Source: Candidatus Bathyarchaeota archaeon (GTDB lineage Archaea; Thermoproteota; Bathyarchaeia; Bathyarchaeales; Bathycorpusculaceae). From it: a stretch of 64,000 nucleotides of DNA. Below the pieces are notes generated by a model, which saw only the letters and a program-made list of their open reading frames with translations, ran no database searches and had not been told where the DNA came from. Both the position numbers and the translations under genes were made by a program. The DNA lies in the NCBI GenBank assembly GCA_026014615.1, contig JAOZHZ010000028.1:372001-436000 (forward strand). Direction: 5' to 3'. Positions 62,538-64,000 of this stretch are shown in pieces. Numbering within the stretch: position 1 is the first letter of the stretch; each line of letters begins with the position of its first letter.

Positions 62538-63680
62538 CTATTGTCCTACTCCTATAGTGTTACCTACACCAACGATAATCACGTGGTCGCCTTCTTTGGT
62601 GCGTTCTTTAACGACGTCTCTTACACGTTCAATGGCTTTTTCAGTAGCATCAGAGATTTCCTTTCGCATCATCGAAACTGCGTCACCAATATCCTCTTTG
62701 ATGATAACGGCGTAAAGCGGAATCTTGTCCTCCATGACGGCTTCTTCAATCTTGAACTGATCCACACCTGGTCCACCGATTGCTGCGCCTATACCTTCCG
62801 CGATTTCGCCGAGGGCTTCACCTTCCAGCTTCAAACCTGCGTCAATCATGACTACTGCGGCGATTTTGCCTTTGTTTTCTTCAATGAGCGTCTTCACTGC
62901 TTCGCCTGGTTTTCCGACGTTTCCGCCGGGTCCTTCAGCTTTCAAAACCAAAGCTGTGCGGTTCTCGAAAGGTACGCTTGCGACTACGCAGTCTCTGGGT
63001 ACCTTGCGGACTTCGTGACCGTGCATGAGTCTGGCTGCGATTAGGGGTCCTGCGCCGTCTCCGATGGGTTGACCGTACGCGAATGCCTTGAGGGCGCTTG
63101 AGTACGCTTCGGCTTCCTTCATGACCAAGGGCAAAATCATTTGTAGCTGCATTATGGTGTAGAGGCTCAGGGTTTTTTTGCCTTGGATGTAGTAGTGGCG
63201 GATAACTTTGTAGATGAAGTTTAACGCCATTGCGGCTTCCAAAGTGTTCTCAAGGTTATACCCTTGGACTTCATCACTGGCTGGAGCCATCACCTTCACT
63301 TCGTCCTTCATTCGGTCCTCTCGAACATCAAGGATGTGGTCAAGCTTGTATACTATACCCGCGGGGTCCATGCTTTGCGGGGAAATAGTAAAGTATTCAA
63401 GGTAGCGGTCCACTTTGCTTGACGGGTCAACTGTTGGTTTGCCGATTTCTTTTATGGTTTCTATAGCAGTTTTTCTGCCTTCTTCTTTCATGAGCTTAAG
63501 CTTAAAGAGGGAACTTTCAACTTCCCGTATCATTATGTACATTTGAATTCGTTGTCCATAGAATATGAACACGAAAAAGAACACGTATGTGAGTAAGCTG
63601 ATTATTGTGAGGATTGGGTCACCTGAACCTAAGCCCAGTTGATTCGTGGAGATTGATGACGGCGCCAGCATGTTAAACAT
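62538..63680 (-). CDS. DUF1512-family archaeal membrane protein
   Basis: 380 residues from the ATG of MFNMLAPSS, with AGTGAT upstream; a TTG seven codons earlier is possible. One N-terminal membrane helix (DPILTIISLLTYVFFFVFIF) is followed by a conserved soluble part: QPIGDGAGPLIAARLMHGHE, ALVLKAEGPGGNVGKPGEAV, AAVVMIDAGLKLEGEALGEI and the tail HVIIVGVGNTIGVGQ. DUF1512 is conserved across Archaea with unknown function; the glycine-rich motifs suggest nucleotide or phosphate binding. It is followed by the zinc-ribbon membrane gene. Confidence 0.88.
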   Translation of the reverse strand: MFNMLAPSSISTNQLGLGSGDPILTIISLLTYVFFFVFIFYGQRIQMYIMIREVESSLFKLKLMKEEGRKTAIETIKEIGKPTVDPSSKVDRYLEYFTISPQSMDPAGIVYKLDHILDVREDRMKDEVKVMAPASDEVQGYNLENTLEAAMALNFIYKVIRHYYIQGKKTLSLYTIMQLQMILPLVMKEAEAYSSALKAFAYGQPIGDGAGPLIAARLMHGHEVRKVPRDCVVASVPFENRTALVLKAEGPGGNVGKPGEAVKTLIEENKGKIAAVVMIDAGLKLEGEALGEIAEGIGAAIGGPGVDQFKIEEAVMEDKIPLYAVIIKEDIGDAVSMMRKEISDATEKAIERVRDVVKERTKEGDHVIIVGVGNTIGVGQ

Positions 63681-63763
63681 TACATTATCACTTCTCTTCA
63701 AAACTAATTACGCTTAGTTATAAAGCTTAGCCAAATCTACACCTGCATTTAAAGGTGAGAAAT

Positions 63764-63887
63764 GGGTTGCCAGCTTTCCCGGGTTCTCGCGGCCGAAGAC
63801 CGCAATACAGCAGGGAACGGAGCACGGTTTAACTTCCGAGTTCGGAACGAGATCGGGTGGAACCCGCGCCCTATGACCGGCAAACCC
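63764..63887 (-). rRNA. rrf: 5S ribosomal RNA
   Basis: On the minus strand the core reads CCCGATCTCGTTCCGAACTC then GGAAGTTAAACC, the universal 5S loop B-C region. The ends pair as helix I: GGGTTTGCCGG (5') with CTGGCAACCC (3'). 124 nt is normal. It stands alone, not next to 16S or 23S rRNA, which is common in this archaeal group. TATA-like TTTATGAG lies about 26 bp upstream (minus strand). Confidence 0.95.
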
Positions 63888-63908
63888 AGCCTTTAGCAGC
63901 AACTTTCC

Positions 63909-63918
63909 CTCATAAACC
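63909..63918 (-). promoter_or_regulatory. TATA box of 5S rRNA gene
   Basis: On the minus strand GGTTTATGAG lies about 26 bp upstream of the 5S RNA 5' end, where TBP would bind. Confidence 0.5.
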
Positions 63919-64000
63919 TTCCGCTTTGGATAGCGCATCTGAGGCTGTTTTGATAGAAAGATTTTTCTTTTTTAGATGACGCGTTTACTTGTTGGAACAA

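Noticed and set aside
63714..63938. 74-codon minus-strand frame
   Set aside because: It lies across the 5S rRNA gene and is a translation artefact.
63972..64000. Possible 3' end of a minus-strand gene entering from the right edge (VPTSKRVI then TAA)
   Set aside because: Only nine codons are visible, too few to distinguish from chance.

Overview
This window is chromosomal DNA from an archaeon. The gene content and small-RNA set fit the Bathyarchaeia (MCG) / Thermoproteota side best, but that lineage is inferred from gene families, because no rRNA large enough for placement is present. Archaeal markers are an archaeal-type SRP RNA, RNase P RNA, a 5S rRNA, TiaS, archaeal AlaS and TrpS, RqcH, ApgM, PyrI, a TFS-like zinc ribbon, DUF1512, DUF1922 and many tiny zinc-ribbon proteins. 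Genes often start with TTG or GTG behind GGAGG or GGTGA, and ATGA overlaps are frequent. I see no tRNA, CRISPR array, complete insertion sequence or replication origin.

Layout. 1-4 kb: a membrane sensor-like protein cut by the window edge, zinc-ribbon proteins, a degenerate Mrr-type nuclease, an AK6-like kinase and a GNAT acetyltransferase. 4.1-7.4 kb: rnpB, then directly after it paired 13-bp repeats, a broken tyrosine integrase, a HEPN protein and a zinc-ribbon/membrane-nuclease pair. This looks like the remains of an element next to rnpB. 7.5-17 kb: an OCD-family dehydrogenase, a ten-repeat YVTN surface protein, a GYD protein, a TFS paralogue lacking the catalytic acids, a frameshifted HExxH peptidase, a decayed TreT and TiaS. 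17-25 kb: a P2-like cation ATPase paired with PPK2, alaS, and a decayed duplication around a desulforedoxin and an ICMT-like methyltransferase. 26-35 kb: a GT4 glycosyltransferase, ATP-type phosphofructokinase, CutA and a tightly coupled trpEGDCBA operon without trpF, preceded by two TGTACG boxes next to a TATA element.

35-52 kb: a frameshifted prenylcysteine-oxidase-like flavoprotein, an FkbM methyltransferase, SRP RNA, a PrsW-like protease, RqcH, a transglutaminase-like protein, an M48 protease, ApgM, a frameshifted msrB, a HAD hydrolase, and a phosphodiesterase/MazG/YkgJ cluster convergent with pyrI. 52-57 kb: a ParB-like protein, a PadR regulator with a palindromic operator, and a locus with a secreted dockerin protein, a membrane-anchored winged-helix regulator and a translationally coupled cohesin protein with an IPEFP-type C-terminal anchor. 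57-64 kb: trpS, a CBS protein, a SOUL haem-binding protein followed by a heliorhodopsin, a flavin reductase, methionine aminopeptidase, a membrane zinc-ribbon protein, DUF1512 and 5S rRNA.

Most single-base frameshifts lie in short homopolymer runs, so several apparent pseudogenes may be sequencing errors. The TreT gene also carries an in-frame TAG and is a better candidate for true decay. The most interesting systems are the cohesin/dockerin/membrane-regulator locus, the heliorhodopsin-SOUL pair, the accessory cassette beside rnpB and a roughly 100-bp dispersed intergenic repeat.
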